The translations under genes and the position numbers were made by a program. Shown here in pieces: positions 1 to 15,552 of a DNA stretch of 64,000 nucleotides. How positions within the stretch are numbered: the first letter of the stretch is position 1; each line of letters begins with the position of its first letter. Source of the stretch: Paralvinella palmiformis (taxonomy: Eukaryota > Annelida > Polychaeta > Terebellida > Alvinellidae); contig JAODUP010000572.1 in NCBI GenBank assembly GCA_025642065.1, positions 120,001 through 184,000 on the forward strand, in the 5' to 3' direction. The notes under the pieces are model-generated. The model was not told where the DNA came from, searched no databases, and was given only the letters and a program-made list of their open reading frames with translations.

Positions 1-707
1 TTCTCAGTAAATTAAAGCATTTGTTGCTTCAAGTTTCACGTGTTAAGTTATCTAAAGAATCACGAAATACTGGACATACAAAATACTTGTTGTTAATTGG
101 ATATTAGCGATAATATGGCCTAACGTTTATAAAATTGTGCGGTTCAACGAATTTTTGGCATTTCTGATAGTTTGTATCATGATGCAGCGGCTATATATTA
201 CTGTAAATCATACCACATTAACTTTATACAATACAACATCTATGCTAGTGTATTAGAGCTGCGGATTTCAATCCAAATGACTTCAAATCCATTTAAAAGG
301 TCATTGTACGAGAAGAAATGCCGCGTGTACTGGGAAAAAGGGTGTGTACTTGTAAATATAATACGCTGTATCGTAGAAAAATGGAATCGCCGCTGTAGGG
401 ATATCAGGGGATGAAACGTGTATACTTTTTAGAACCGTGTTCATGAACTGAGCTGTAAACCTTCTGGTTAATGGGGGCGAATACAAGTGTTACCTGTAAT
501 TTTGAGATTACCGAACATTTTAACATTTGAAAGATATTTTGATTCTGAATACTCACACAACAAATATAATATGCTTTAAATTATTATATGAGGGCTAATT
601 TGATTACCTCATTTATTAGTGTTATGGAGATAAGAAAGTCTGTGGAAAGTTCACTAAATCAGATATTCTTCCGGATCTTAGATGAATACCCATCCAAACA
701 CTACTGA

Positions 708-1055
708 CACGATCGTCCATAGCGGTTCATCAGGTAACACTTGGCACCAAGGATCAAGGATTTGATACTCCAGAAATATAAAAACTTTTTTCATGAATTC
801 ACTTCTCGGCTCACACCTTCGTAAATTGGTGACCATATTATAAATACTGTTTCATTTGAAAAATTAATAATCTGAACATTAAAACTCTCTGATGACGTAA
901 AACAATCTGACATACAGTGACTATACCTTCGCTTTATATTTCAGCCCCATATGTATCAGTAAGTGGGGGGAGATGCAGTATCCGCCTCTCAGTTAACGGG
1001 ACATACTATAAATATATGTTTTCGTTTTCGTGTGTTATCCCTCTTTCGTGATCCC
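708..1055 (+). mobile_element. SINE family B, degraded copy
   Basis: Shares segments with the copies at 5768 and 39309: a tRNA-like head ending near 'cacttggcaccaa', then 'cttctcggctcac', 'gatgacgtaaaac' and 'gtgttatccct.tttcgtgatc' at the 3' end. Strongly diverged; it lies upstream of the STRIP first exon. Confidence 0.55.
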
Positions 1056-1061
1056 AGATTA

Positions 1062-1063
<2 letters not shown>

Positions 1064-1125
<62 letters not shown>
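1064..1125. repeat. (AT)n microsatellite
   Basis: About 62 bp of uninterrupted AT. It abuts the 5' side of the SINE family C copy at 1126. Confidence 0.95.
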
Positions 1126-1128
<3 letters not shown>

Positions 1129-1290
1129 TCATGGGTAGAGCGTGAGACTATTTACCTATGGCTAAGGTCAGTCACGTGTTCGCGCCTCGGCCGTGACACT
1201 ATAGTAGGAGGATTTCTCATCCAGGCAACTGGCAAGGTTTTCTCCACCGAACATGCCATATAATCTAAATTCTATAATCAGCCATTATTA
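1126..1290 (+). mobile_element. SINE family C copy 1
   Basis: Head 'gggtagagcgtgagactatt' and body 'aggcaactggcaaggttttc' are shared with the minus-strand copy at 42115-42375. That copy has a clear Pol III B box (GTTCGAATCCC). Both copies sit between AT-rich simple repeats. Confidence 0.7.
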
Positions 1291-1538
1291 TATTATAATA
1301 TATATATATATTAAGGAAGATTGGATCTTGATCTGATTACTTTTATTTGAGTGATATTTTGCTGTAGTGTGATTTGCAGTGAGAAAGGGTTAAGATATTA
1401 GTAAACATTTCGAGTCTCAAGCGAGAAGCTAACTCAAAAGGCTCCCCTCCCGAACCAGCCACACCTCATTGTGATGATAATGATTGGCAAAGTGTGCCAA
1501 ACTTATTCGCCAGATGTCGCTTTTTAAATACGGGAAAA

Positions 1539-1625
1539 ATGGAGGAATCTGGTAGTCCTGGGCAAATACGTCGAGGTTTGACGAAATTCAGAGAAATTCT
1601 CCGTCGACCACGGGGAGAATCGGAG
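1539..1625 (+). CDS. STRIP1: STRIP exon 1 (N-terminus, start codon)
   Basis: Encodes 29 residues beginning MEESGSPG and ending RRPRGESE, phase 0, with a weak donor GAG|gttaaa. Joined to exon 2 it gives [13 protein letters not shown], which lines up without gaps with the RKDSE-GYSESPDL segment of vertebrate STRIP1. The ATG context is good (A at -3, G at +4). A possible 17-codon upstream ORF (1474-1527) ends 11 nt before the start, and another ATG at 1514 in a different frame overlaps it. These matter only if transcription starts further upstream, which cannot be seen here. Confidence 0.75.
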
Positions 1626-4600
1626 GTTAAAATAATGCAGTATACACAGACTATATTTATCGAGCATATATGTTTTGGGGGGATATGGATCGATGTGGTA
1701 CTGTTGTTTATGTTGTTTCAGTGTCGTCAGTGACTCACTCATTTAAACTAGTCAGTCTGTCACTGAGTCAGTCATAAATATTTTCCAACGATGTCAAAGT
1801 AGTATCGCATCGTTTAAATACAGTAGCATTTACATTAAATACATTGTATCTAAAGGAACATTTTAATCCCAGATATTACGCAGGAGATATACCCTAAATA
1901 ATCCCTGCTCATAATTCACATAGATCTACAACTTATTAAAAGTAACACAAAATCTGGCAAATGTGACTATTAGTCTAGATCGGCTGGATTAGACTGGATG
2001 CACGAACTGTACATGGTTCATACTATTTAATTGGTTTATATCTTTTGTTTCATGATCTATCATCATGAAGCAGTGATAGTGCATGAAAATGCTAGCATTT
2101 ATTTCCATTGTGGGCATATCTGAAGGGTGTTTTATCTTTGACTTCCCTTCATTACCTTTGGGGGTTGCTCTGCCCATTTAGCCTACCATGTACACTAAAG
2201 TGGCTGTAAAACATCAATCATTATCCATTGTGGTCCATTTTTTCATTGTCATATATATATTATGAAGTTGTTGTGTAGCCGAGCATTGGAAATCTGTTCG
2301 CTGCTGCTAAAGGTCCGAGCACTCAATGCTGGAAGCCAAGCATCAAAACGATTGACCTCAAAAGTTTTCTTTCAGGTCACTGGTTGGAACCGTGTATGCT
2401 GGTGATAAAAAGCACTGAGCACTATTTTGGCTTGTTTCAGATGCTCTGACCAGGATATAAAGATCCGAGTACTCAGCGGCTACCATATGTCCTGAAGTAA
2501 ATCATGCATGAAATTAACAAACCCCCTATAAGAGGCCGTGCCCTACAGCGATGACTTGGGGGTGTCCAAATTCGGGAGCCAGCGTTAAGTGCTCAGCGAT
2601 ATCAGGAGCTAGCGCATTGAGTGCTCAGACCTTTAGCGACAGCAAACAGGTTTCCGATGCTCGGCTATGCAAGCCACTTCGATATTTATATGTCAGGGTT
2701 GGAAAAATCAAGATTTTTTTGAATAATTCAGATTTTTTCAATCAAATTGATTTATTCTATTTTTTTCAACATTTAGTTGGCTGTAGATTTAAACAATTAG
2801 TTTGTCCGAAATTCAATTTCATATGTCTTTGTTTGGATGATATGTCTAACTTGCCTTAAAAAATTGCTACACAAACTATGTAATTGCTAATCAATTTCTG
2901 AATTGATTAGCTATTGTTGCTAATCAAATTTTTTTAAACAAAATGTTCCTTGATGCTACAACATTATGCAATATGTAATTACTCAGGATTGAAGAGGGAG
3001 TGTTCTGTATGTAGCTATGCTACATTAGGCCATTGTTTTTGTATATTTGTTTTACAAAGCTGCCTATCAGTATCACAGATCAAACCAGCCGGTGGGAAAT
3101 AAAATTGACCGTTTATTCTTTTTATTATTATTTTGGCATGACCCGCCTGGAGAGATTGTCAAATCCCAACTACAGGAAGAATATGTTGTAGAAAACATTG
3201 TCGTGGGCCAGACGATTGTCTAGAAAGACATGCCTGCTGTTGGATATCACTGTCAAACTGACTTTGAATATCAATGTAAAAATTAAATATCCAGAATATA
3301 TGTTGTGGGGCATTTGTAAATGGTAGGGAACCGAATCTGGCAAATCTTTCAGAAACTAGAACTTTGTGTCAATTTTTGTTTCCACTGACCATATGTTTTC
3401 AGTGATTAATTTATTTTTTGTCCCAGCCAACCCAAATTTTTGGAAGGGAAATTTTCCATACACCAAGTATTCAAAAAAACAATGGCCTTAAGTATATTTA
3501 CTTACATCTATAACTGGGGCACTTCCATGGTATAGCAGTAGCTTGTTGGACCACAGGTGTTCTAATCTTGGCATGGGCATCTGAAGGTTGTTTCTTCTTT
3601 GACTTCGCTTCATTACCTTTGGAGGTAGCTCGGCCCATTTAGCCTACCTTGTGCACAAAAGTGGCTGTTTCACAATCATCATCTTACATTTATAACTACA
3701 TCCATGTATATAAACTCCTCCATTTTCTCCCTTACTTCAGCAACGTTAGTTTTCATAATTAACACAAACTAACAAAAACAAGTTCTAAATGTACGATATA
3801 TCCTTATGCAGGGCTGGCAGGTTTAACCTGCTAACCCAGTTTTGGTTCTAAAGTGCATAATAAATATCATTAAACAATAGTAAAAATGCATGTTTTCAAT
3901 TTATCATACAAGCACTGTTTGAACTAAAATATGTATTACATTGTCATTACTAGACATGGGGTCAACTCCACATCAGATTTATCAATTCCAAATGTATTAA
4001 TTCCCATTCCATTTTTACCTACTCCTTTTTACCATGAGTAGGTACTTTAGTAGTTTATATTCCAAGTAGAATTGTCACGGAAGAAATATTTCTGAATTAA
4101 AAAAAATTAATGATAAGTTAATTTGTGGTTTCAATTCAAAATTTATCAATTCCAATTCCATTTTTTTAATTAAATTAAATAATCATTTCTGGAATTGACT
4201 GCATGTCTGGTCATCACTATATCTTCTGGTTGTTACAACCACATAATAATAAAAGTAATAATACAATAGATTATACTGTCCATCTTTATCCTAATCTGAA
4301 GTTTGTGTAGTTTATTGCTTGTACCAGACAATATTCCTGTTTAAATAACATACAATTTAACAACTAATTAAACCATTTTCAGTGGCATCTACGGAATTGT
4401 TTTGGTCTTCATTTTTGCTTTTTATGTATAACAGATGCTTGAAATATAAAATGGGTTTTACTGCCATCAGTTGGTGTATACGGATGGATAAATAATGCAT
4501 AATTAATTAATAATATATGTCTTAGCTGTATAATAAAAACTGATATAGTGCTCTTCCACAACTTAGGTTTATTTTATTAAAATACATTAATTTTTTATAA

Positions 4601-7600
4601 TAAAATCATTCCGTAACAATTTCTTTGATAGTTTCTACATTGAGGGGCATAATTGACATGGACAGGAAATTAATGCGTAGAAATCACATTATATTTAAAT
4701 GAGAATGAATATTGGAACTGCATGCTCATCTGTAGTCCTGTCAATTAATGTATGTTGGGAATCATTTCTTTTCCCTACCAAATGGGGTGTTCTAAAATAT
4801 ACGGTGTTTAAATCATTAAAGTAATTATGGTATATCTGTATCATATTATATTTATCCTTCCACAGACTTGTTTGGACAATTAGATTATAACTGTATAGTT
4901 GTATCTTTACTATATACTATAGGTAATGGCAGATAGCCCAGATCTGGCTTTTGTTTATGAAGACAGTGACAGGTTTGAAGTAGAAATTGCAGGTAAATGT
5001 TTGTGAATATTTTAATATTACATATTTGTCTGATATATGGTTGTCATTCTGTTATTTGTAGAATATCAGCAGTGTTCATTGTGAGGCATTGATTTCCAAA
5101 ACAACTTTAAACTCTGCTTGTAAATGTCATTGAAAATACCACCAAAATATGATAGTAGTAATTAAACCTCATAATTTATCAAGATTTTATATGCCCATTA
5201 TACAATTTGTTATTCTGTTAAAGGTTAATTTACACACTAACAAAGAACTGATAGTTTGTTTTAAAAATTCAAAGTGTAGGCAGTTTGCCACAAAAAAGTT
5301 TAACAGTTTAGTTTTACTACAAACTTTAAACACTGTTGATTGTGGAATATTTTTCCACATTATCAATTATTTATTTAGCTGTATTATTAGTGTAATATTG
5401 CTTTAAAGTGGATGCATAGAATGTGTACATTAGTCATGTGTATATGTGGTATAATTTGGATGAAAATCCAGCTTAAAGGGGAACTCCATGTACTAACCAG
5501 GTTGAAGACAGTTAAACCAGTCTTTTCAATAGCAGCCAACATCTGACGCTATACGTCGTGTATTTTACAGTCCCTCGTCACCTATTTTGTCAGCAGAAAA
5601 TCTGTTTGCTACTTTGGTTTTGGTGAAAAGGGAGCTTACAATGCACAAAATACTCCATTTTCCCCAACTTTTTCAGGGGAGAGCCCCTAGCCCCACTACT
5701 GCATTAGTGTGACTACCACTACCCCATGGCTAGCCTTTTACTCCCCCCCCCCCATCCTATTTCCCCAATGAGGTCTAGTGGTTTGGCACCTGGTACCAAA
5801 GGTCACAAGTTCGATCCCATCAAGAGGTTGACGCTTTTCCAGGGATTAATTTCTCGGCTCACAACATCGTGGGTGGAGGACCACATTAACTGGCTTTCAT
5901 CTCCACTGAATTAATTACATTAAAGAACCCCTGATGATGTAATACACTCTGGCAGTGACCACACTCTGGGTATTTTGGCTCCACCTTTCTGTACTGCTCC
6001 CCTGTAAGTGATGGTGGAGGAAATATGAACAACCACTCAATAAAAAGGGACCACACTGGAAATAAGTGCTTACACTTTCATATGCTATCCCTGTTTCGTG
6101 ATCAAATCATGAAATGAAAGAAAATCAATCCCTGCCTCCCTTGAGCAATGCCGCGGCAATGGCGTTGCAGTGTTTTTACAGGCCACGACAGGTCAGCTGT
6201 TGCCTATTTTTTGTAAGGGGTCATCTACTCTACACTGTACTGAAAAGGCTGGTTAACTATAATCTAATTGCCTAGTAGTGCCATCTGGTGAATTGTGTTT
6301 GATAAAGTAACTTACAGGTACTGCTGCTAGGATTATAGATGACTTTGTCTCATTCTACTCCAGAACTGTACAGTTACACCGAAGAACAAGATTTCTTGAC
6401 AAATAAAAAATGTTTTGAAAGCCTTGCTGAAGGACGCCGTAAGTAACACGTATTTAAACTGTTGCTCTTTGTTGCTTTAACTAAATGTTTTCAACTGACA
6501 TTATCATGTATTAGATCAGTTAGTTGTTTTTTGTTTGTCTGGGATTTTAATAACTATGAGCTGACCTTCTGTTGTTGAACAAATAAGGCTTAACTCCCAC
6601 ATACTAATGTTATTGAATTGTATTCAACAAAACACAACAGCAGGGAAGTAGGTCCAGTTTATTTCACGTAAACATTACAAAAGATTTTTATCCTATCAAG
6701 ATTTGATTATTCTTAATGCATAATTTATAGTAAGCCAGCCATGGATTAAATCCACTGACACTGAGCACAGGGAACATATTCTTAGACTAATGAATGCAAC
6801 AGAGGTGTCTGACCATGACAAGAGGATGCAAGCAATCAGAGCTATACTCTACTTGTGTCAAGGTAACTTGTTTACTTATTTAGCAGTATCTTGTGTGTTG
6901 GAGAATGCCAGTTTATGATAATTCCAAGAGTTAGACTGGCATTCAAACCATGTACTCACCTAGATTCATACAGACAATAATTTGAACTATGATGAAAATT
7001 TAAATAAATTTATATAATATATTTAATTGTTATATGACAATACAAGATTAACAAGAAAACCCCCTATTCAATAAGACTATCAACAATGATTAGTAAGATG
7101 TGATAGATTAGTCACTTGAATAAAATACAAAGCTCTTAAATTCCTGTTCGCATCAGGGGTATATGAAGCTGTATCTGACATTAAGAAATATAACACCTTC
7201 CCTAGACATACAATTACGAAAAAATATACCACATATATTCATAATATCTGTTGACCTCTGCACCAATTATTGCTTATACATAAAATTCACCTATTTCTTA
7301 TAGCATATTACAGCAATAAATAATTATAATCCCATATAATTCAGATGTTAACATTCACATATAACTATAAACTATATGTTTATGAAACATTAACTATATA
7401 ATTTAGTATACCTGAACTACATGTTTATCAAACATATATTACATGATTACCAAATACTTAATGAATGTTATTAAACACAAACATATTAGGAATATAATTA
7501 TAAAAGAACTTAACAGCTTTTGGTTATAATCTGTGATTGGTGATTATTGACACACAAATAATAATAAAGGTTGTAACTTGCACATAAAGGCTAGAATTCG

Positions 7601-10600
7601 GCTAGCATTTTCAATGTTCAGCATGTGTTTGATAACTGATATGGAATGGTAACAAACTATATAGCTGCAACACCACATACAAATACTTTATACACTAAAA
7701 ATCAAACCCAGTGAAAGATTAACAACAACAGTGACCGCCCTGTACAATGCTGCACTGACACCTTTCCAAAATAATGGCCACTACTGTGCATCTAAAAATA
7801 CCTGTAGCCTAACTAACATCACAAACCTCAATCTTGTGATTAATACCATTTTTAGATTACTATTAATGTTATTATGAAAATAGTTTTTATTGTATATTGT
7901 ACATTATGCATAAATTAAGGGGTTTTGTGGATGGAAACATCATAATTAAGTTGTGTTTACATGGATCACTTTAAAATACCTGTTTTCTTTTTGAATGATT
8001 ATATAGTAAGTAAGGTAATAGATAACTGACTAAATGTCTCCTCCTGAAACATAGACCACTATAGGACAGTTTTTCTAGGTAATATCAGGTTCTACCACAA
8101 TACATAGATTTGACTGGGTATAAGTGTGATGAAATTTACATGTTGAAAAATCTAAACTAATTAGTATTCATATGGATGTTTAAAACTCTGTGTATGTGCA
8201 GTTGGAATATTCATATATTATAATGTCTGTATTATATGATAATTATGACTTTTAAGATCATATTCCTTGTCCTTAGGAATATTATTAAATAAATTCATTA
8301 TTTATTCAGTGAAGGTTATACTATACATCACAATAGTTCAGACTAATATGTGCTTGTTCACATTTACAACATAAACTTAACCTGAACCTGGATCTACTAA
8401 TCAATACAGTCAAATTATAAAAGCCAAGCTTAAATTAATTAATACCATCAAAATATAATAGTAAAGCTGGGCTTATTAATCTGTACAGTAGAAATCTGAG
8501 TGAGGCTAGACCTAATAATCCATATAGTCTAAATATAAAAAGTGTATAAATTACGTGTTTGTGTACTTATTGTGGTTCTAATTTAAGGTAATGCCATATA
8601 AGTGGTTTGTGTGTTTCTTTTTTCAGGTGTTTTTGGAGAATTGGAAACTCCAGAAGAGCAGAGAATATGGACAAAAACCAATGTCTTCCTCTTATACCGG
8701 AGTGGAACATTTACAACTTTTGTTGAATTGCTTAACATGGAAATAGAGTGAGTGCACAAAATATTCGTTTAAGTTATATACTAGTTTATTAATAAAGGGA
8801 AAATCCAGTACAGTGTTAATCATTTCATTTCGATGTTTTATATAACAGAATGGAGCTTGGACACGAAATGTTTGCTAGAATAAAGCTTCACAAATAAAAT
8901 ATCGCAGAAGGTATAATTATATTTGGTATCAGTCTCATCATTTCTAAAATAATCATTTCTGGCTGGAAATATTTTAACTATAAAATGTATTCTAGGTCTA
9001 AAGTTTGTTACCATATTCACAAATCAAGCACGTGTGTGTGCTGATGGCATGGTGGTTAGAGCAGTGCACTGTAAACCTCTGAGTTGTGGGTTCGTGTCTG
9101 TGTTGGTGGGATTTATTTCACTCTGCGGATGTCCCTGATTATGATCCCTATGGTCTGGGTTCGAATGTTGGCCTGGCTGCATGAAGAATCTTTTATTATT
9201 TGCTTTGCTTCATTATCTTTGTATGTGAAAGTTTTAAACTATTTGCCAGGTGTCTCAAATGCCAAGGTATATTGTGAGATGTTTATTTTAACAGCACATG
9301 TCATAAAATAGCTACAAAGGTTACATATTTATTGAATATTATTACAGTATACATGGACAATATGACCTTCAAACAGTTGACTGATTAACAGCTTATTTTT
9401 AGATAAGCTTATTTAACTGTGATCACACACCTCAGGTGTCAAAATTATGTGTATTTGAAAGATACCATAAGAGTAAAATGTGTCAAATCTGGTTTTGCTT
9501 ATTTTAGTCAAGTTGGTGATCAAATAAAATCGATTCTGTGATCGGCTCACACACATGCTGAGTGTAACTCATTCTTCTACATGCACACTAGTATTTATTT
9601 AAACATAGCTTAGATCAGGTTTTGTAATTTCAGTCATCAATCTAGCATCCACACAATTGGACCACTCCTTCTGCTTTAAATAAGTACTCTGTTGGCTAGG
9701 GTACACCAGATAAAAGGAAATCCTTGCACCACAGCATTATCTGACTATTACTGACCTAGTTTATTTGATGCTGATACTTTGCGCAGCTAAAGCATCACTT
9801 CTTCCAAGCTATGGGCAGAAGTATTTGTGAGGAACTGGGTGATGTTTTGTTAGTCATGTATTCATAGTAACCATGAATTTGTTAGCTGTGTTCGTAATGT
9901 GTATAAATGCTTACAATGGAAAAGATGGGGGGGGGGCCATCCTTTAATTTTTTTTCTAAATATCCATGAATTTGATATACCTTTGTTTATTATAAGCCTG
10001 TTGCACTGTATGCTATTTTCCCTAATTAACATAAATAAGATACCATAAACTATATCTAATGTCTGTTTTATTCCTTTTCAAATAGTATCAATTCGACAAC
10101 AGGACTCCACAAACCAGCATTATCTGTAGGAGACAGTACAGATATTAGGTAAGATATGTTGTTATCAGGTTATATATTTGTGTTTAAGATACTCCAAATG
10201 ATTCCTACCAATCATACATTCATATTGGTTGATCAAATTATGCAATTAAGCTGATATATGGACAGGAAATATGTAAACAAAAGGAATAGTCGACAAAGGT
10301 TAGGTTCGGACGTGGTCTTACATTAAATCTTGATATTGCTTCAAACACTCCAAATACCTCTTCCAGCAAATAATAAGTTCTGATACCAAGTCAAGCTGGT
10401 TCCATGTGTATAATATCAATGCAGAATTTACTTAGATATCAACTCCGATATAGGAGCATGCAATTGACAAAGGATTTATTTTAATTTCTTTTACTTCGTG
10501 AGTTGCATATACCATCATAAAAGTGGATAATACAAAAGCACAAACTCTGATTTTTCATGTCATCCCTATATAATCAGTAACTGGAACTATCTGTTCCATG

Positions 10601-13600
10601 CTCATTACTTCAAGGTAACCATAACAGAAAGATGGAGCTTATATACCCTGACAGTTATTACTCAGTGTTTTATATCCATAGAGTTTTGTTAACATCTCAC
10701 CTTAATTTACTGAAATCGTAGCACCGTTTCAAATGATCAGCCATCTGTGATGTGAGCCAACAAGTAAATATCTGAATAATTCTGGAAAGGTCACCACATT
10801 ATCATATAAAACATAGTTACATATAGGTATATTTCCAATACTGGTCAATATTTGGTCAACCAAGGGAGCTATTTCATATACATTTCACTGACATTTGATA
10901 TAGGAATTATATGTTCATTGGAAATTGTATCCTACATGCTAGCTGTGACGTGGTGTCCAAGAATATTATGCAACATTAATATATCAATGAGGTGGGACAA
11001 TGATGGAAATCATTCTGATGACGTCACACAAGTCATAAATCAGGGTGGGCGCCTCTGTGGTCTAGCGGTAGTGTGTTGGACCACAGATTACTACCACTGG
11101 ATTCGAATCTCTGCATGGGCATATCTAGGGGTTGTTTCATCTTTCACTTCACTTCATTACCTTTGGAGGTTGCTCGGCCCATTTAGCCTACCATGTGGAC
11201 AAACATGGCCATAAAAAAATCAATCATCATCATAAATCAGGATAAGGAAGAAGGCGATTTCTGACTTAATGTAATCATAGACTATATAACTTCCAAGAGG
11301 ATGCTTATTGCATCCAATTGTGTGAAAATATAAACACAAACAATGTGCTATATCTTTGATTATTATTGTCCATAATATTTTAACTCCTGGAGGTACGCTT
11401 TAAGAGTTTTTTTAGAATCAAGTTTATCATCTTGTGGTACTGTTATTTTATGTATTTAATATGTTTTTAAGTAATATTGAGTAAACAAAGCAACAGTTTT
11501 AACATGATTGATTATATTTTTACTTTTTATGCCTAAAACCCTTTAACAGGTATTATTAGCAGTTTGTAACTATGTGTTAAATTATATGCTATTGTATACT
11601 GATACAGGGTTCTTCTGAATGTAATTTACATCATGGTGGAGACACTGAGAACGGAAGATGACAATGATACAGAAGAAGAAAAAGTGATGAGAGAAAACTT
11701 CAGACAGGAACTACGTACGTATAAATGAGCTTTGGTCAGTCTGAATGTTTGTACACACTCAGTAATGTTACCGATAGTCTATTAAGTTAGTGTGTGAAAA
11801 TCTCATAATACATGAGCCCGAAATTCTCATTATTAATACAATACATTAACATATAATAATCATTGTTGGTTTGCACATATGTTATTGTTCTTTCAGTGTT
11901 GTAATGTTTAACTAGTTATTACATTATAAAAGCTCCATCAAAATCATACGTCCAAATTTTGCTAACTTTTCAAAATTTTATATATTAATTAGAGTTCAGT
12001 TTAGGCTTAGAAAATATTAGTATAGATTTAATTGTTAGATTTAATATAGTGTACATAATTTTGTATACAGTTTCATGCTAATTATGGACAAATGAGTTGG
12101 CCGTGTATAACCACATTGTGTGCACTAGCTTCTGATACATAGGATGTTTTGGTTTATAACCTGTGGTGGATGAACTGTGGTCTGCAATGTTAGCTTTTGA
12201 TTTAAATGTTAGAGTTAGATGCAGTGAATTTATACATATCTGGGAAGGGGGGGGAGTGAGAGACTTGTGAGGAGTCTACAATCATACTCTACATTACTTC
12301 AAATTACTACAGGTAGTTGAGGGTCATCATTTCCCTGCCTACTTGAATTGGTTGCTGAGTCAGATTAGGATGGGGATAAACATGTTCCTTAACAGTGACC
12401 AGTAGGTTTTTGTAGCATTATGGCTGAGTAGATATACTAAATGACGAGTGACAGTCTTAAATAAATTTAGTTATAACCCAGATAATGACCAAGGAACACC
12501 TCATATCCTGAGACCAGTGAGTTACATGACAGTAGTTGATAGGAGCGTTTTGTGCCTATTGGTGTTATCGTATTTTTCCTATTCCTTACAGAGCAGCCTA
12601 TTCTAGGTGATGAGACATTAGCTGTGTTACTATTTGGTATGGTGACCAAGTTCTGTAGTGGCGCTGCTGTACATTTTCCAATGAGGAAGGTTCTTGTGCT
12701 GTTGTGGAAAGTTGTGCTGGTAAATTATGTAAAGCATAATGCTCTCATATATATATATAGATAGATAGATAGATAGGTAGAGTACACATAATTCATGTCT
12801 ACTGTATTTATTGATATATATTTGTTGTAAAACAGTTATTGAATGTTTAGAATTAAGTTTGGGATAATGGCGTCCGAGATGTACAAATCTGACATATTGA
12901 TATCACTTGACAGACATGTTTGGGTGGCTTGAGGAACTTCCACACTTTAAAGAATGAAGCTCGTGCACAGTGTGATCTGCAGCCACTGACTGAGGACACT
13001 CATGAAGTGTGCAAACAAATGAGAGCATGTTCCCCTCCGGCCTCAGCAGTAGATCTCATAGATCAACAGCAATACAGCATGAGAAGGCCGATGAGAACTG
13101 GACCACGAAAGGTTAGAGTGAAACGTGTCATTAGTTAGTTATGTCAGATGTAAACCGTTTGATGTGCCACATCCTTTAGCTGTTATAGTTAGTCTTCATA
13201 GTTTTGTAGTCAGTCTTTCTATTGTAAATGTGTTCAGAACAATCATAGAAAACTCTCCCATTCAAAGTGGCATTAAAATGCAGCTATATGTGTGTCATGT
13301 CACAGTCCAGAATAAAATATTTTATCCAGACTCATTAACTATCCTGAAAATTGCATAATTTATCTTAAATATTATAAGCTGATACAGCAATATTTTTATG
13401 GCCAAATGACTATTTTAAAATTGGGCTTTCAATTCACCAGATCTATTTGGCTATAGAAACACTTTTTTTATAGCATCACCTCTGCTTCTTAAGACAGTTA
13501 ATGCTGTATTAATGTTTCATTATTGAGGATAATGTTTTGGAAAAATGTAGATTTTTATTTGATTCTCACACACACAAACATGGAAGCACACATACTGATA

Positions 13601-15506
13601 TTTTGATTAAATTGATATTAGGGTGAACATAAAATTTAGTTTAAACTTTATTAAGTTATTAAACTCATGATATATTTATGGTTAATAATATTAATTACAG
13701 TAATAATATTATAGTAATTTAATCACATCAATTTCTGTAATTTTTCGCTGTTTAAATTTTCTCTGTTTAAAGCCGAACACCTAAACTGATCTAAAAGCAG
13801 TAAGATATATTTCTATTTGAAGATTATAAAAATATTAAGTTTAAGATGTGCTTAAAATTATCATATCAATATTTCTAGCTCTTACTACATGGAAGTATCA
13901 TCAATTAATTTGAAATCTGTTTTAGCTGTAATTATTACACAGAGTAGAAAGATGCAGTGAATTATTTACACTGATAAATTACAATTTGCTACATAATTCT
14001 CAAATACAATTAAATTTATCTTGCGTTACAAATTTTAGTTATTATATCAGTCCCAAAATAGATGGAGTTAATACAAGTGTCAGTTACAGTTAAAATTCTC
14101 AATTTCAATTAACTTCATTTTACCCAAAATTATAATAATCTCTTTATTCATGCGTACCCGTACATGCCGGTTATGTTCACATAATGATACCACATATATA
14201 ACAATATGCTAAATGCTATTATTCATAATATTATGATATTTATGTCTAATAACATTTTCCAATTCTTCTGTTATTGTATTGGTATTATATATGTCAGAAT
14301 TAATAACACCAGCTTATCAGAACATTTGTAAAATTTACAATTACATATTACTGTTATAAAAAAGGTTAATAATAATTTATTTTAAAATGTGTAATTAAAT
14401 TGTTTTTAAACAGGTGTGGCAGTTAAAATGTTGAATTACAATTGTAATTACATTACAAATATGTTATTGTTATAATAATTACACAATTATTAATTGTAAT
14501 TATTGAGCCCAATGGTAGTGGTATGATTTACAAATTGAGAGTATTCTGTGTCTAATTAACTGAAGCTGTAAAGTGCTATGTCAGTATGTTTAACTTGTGC
14601 TTCCAAATGTCGGCATCAGAATAGCACAGTTGCATCACTGAGTATACAAACATGGAACCGTTTCTACTCATTATAAAGATGCTGTTACAGAATATCGGTA
14701 AAACTACATGTTATCACTATTTCAGATGTACATGCCTAATGCTAATGTTTAGCGTCATATGTTTATCATTTCGCTGTATTTCTGAGTGAGTGTATTCAAG
14801 TCTGAATGGTGTAGCTAGGGGACATAGCTGGGCTAAGCATCCGTTAATTTGTATTTTAATTTGCAGTAGGACTAGAACACTTATTTGTGTGGCAGGGCTT
14901 CTGACAGTTTTGATGTTGCACTCATTGTTTTCGAGACTTCGTAGCACTTGCATGCTTCGGTATATAGGTGTGCACACACAAATACAGTAAATTTGTTTTC
15001 ATTCAATACAAATACGCTTTGTCAATGTCTTAGATAGCTGTGGGCTATTTGATTTCATTTTATTATTAATTACCGGCGTTAGGTGTAGCTTACTATTTCC
15101 ATGACAGCCTCTGGGTCATATTTAATCAAGGTAATTAATTGCACACATTCTTTTTGTTGTTGCATATACACTCTTAACAAGTTTATCTTCAGTTGTATAT
15201 TTGTCGCGGTAATGGTTTATGGTGAACTTAATTTTTTCTTTCTTTAACACTAAAATCTAAACAGTGGAATGTAAATGATAACTGAGATATTATCATTTCT
15301 TATTTGTCTACTCCATCTAAGATACATCTTTAGTTAACACCCCTTATCTCTCTTACTATATAAAAGCTTTATTGTTGATTTCATCTTGTTGAAAAAAGTT
15401 AATGCTTAATTTTATACTTGAATATTATTGAATTTATTTCATTAAGTAAATTTCTTTGTATTTCCCTCTGCCCATTTTAAGTATATATCTGTACATCTGT
15501 GTTTGT

Positions 15507-15552
<46 letters not shown>

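Noticed and set aside
1..700. Two overlapping small frames at 172-486
   Set aside because: Opposite strands, no similarity, no gene context.
12592..12764. 70-residue frame continuing past STRIP exon 8
   Set aside because: Conserved similarity stops at the GT donor at 12720; the rest is intron read-through.
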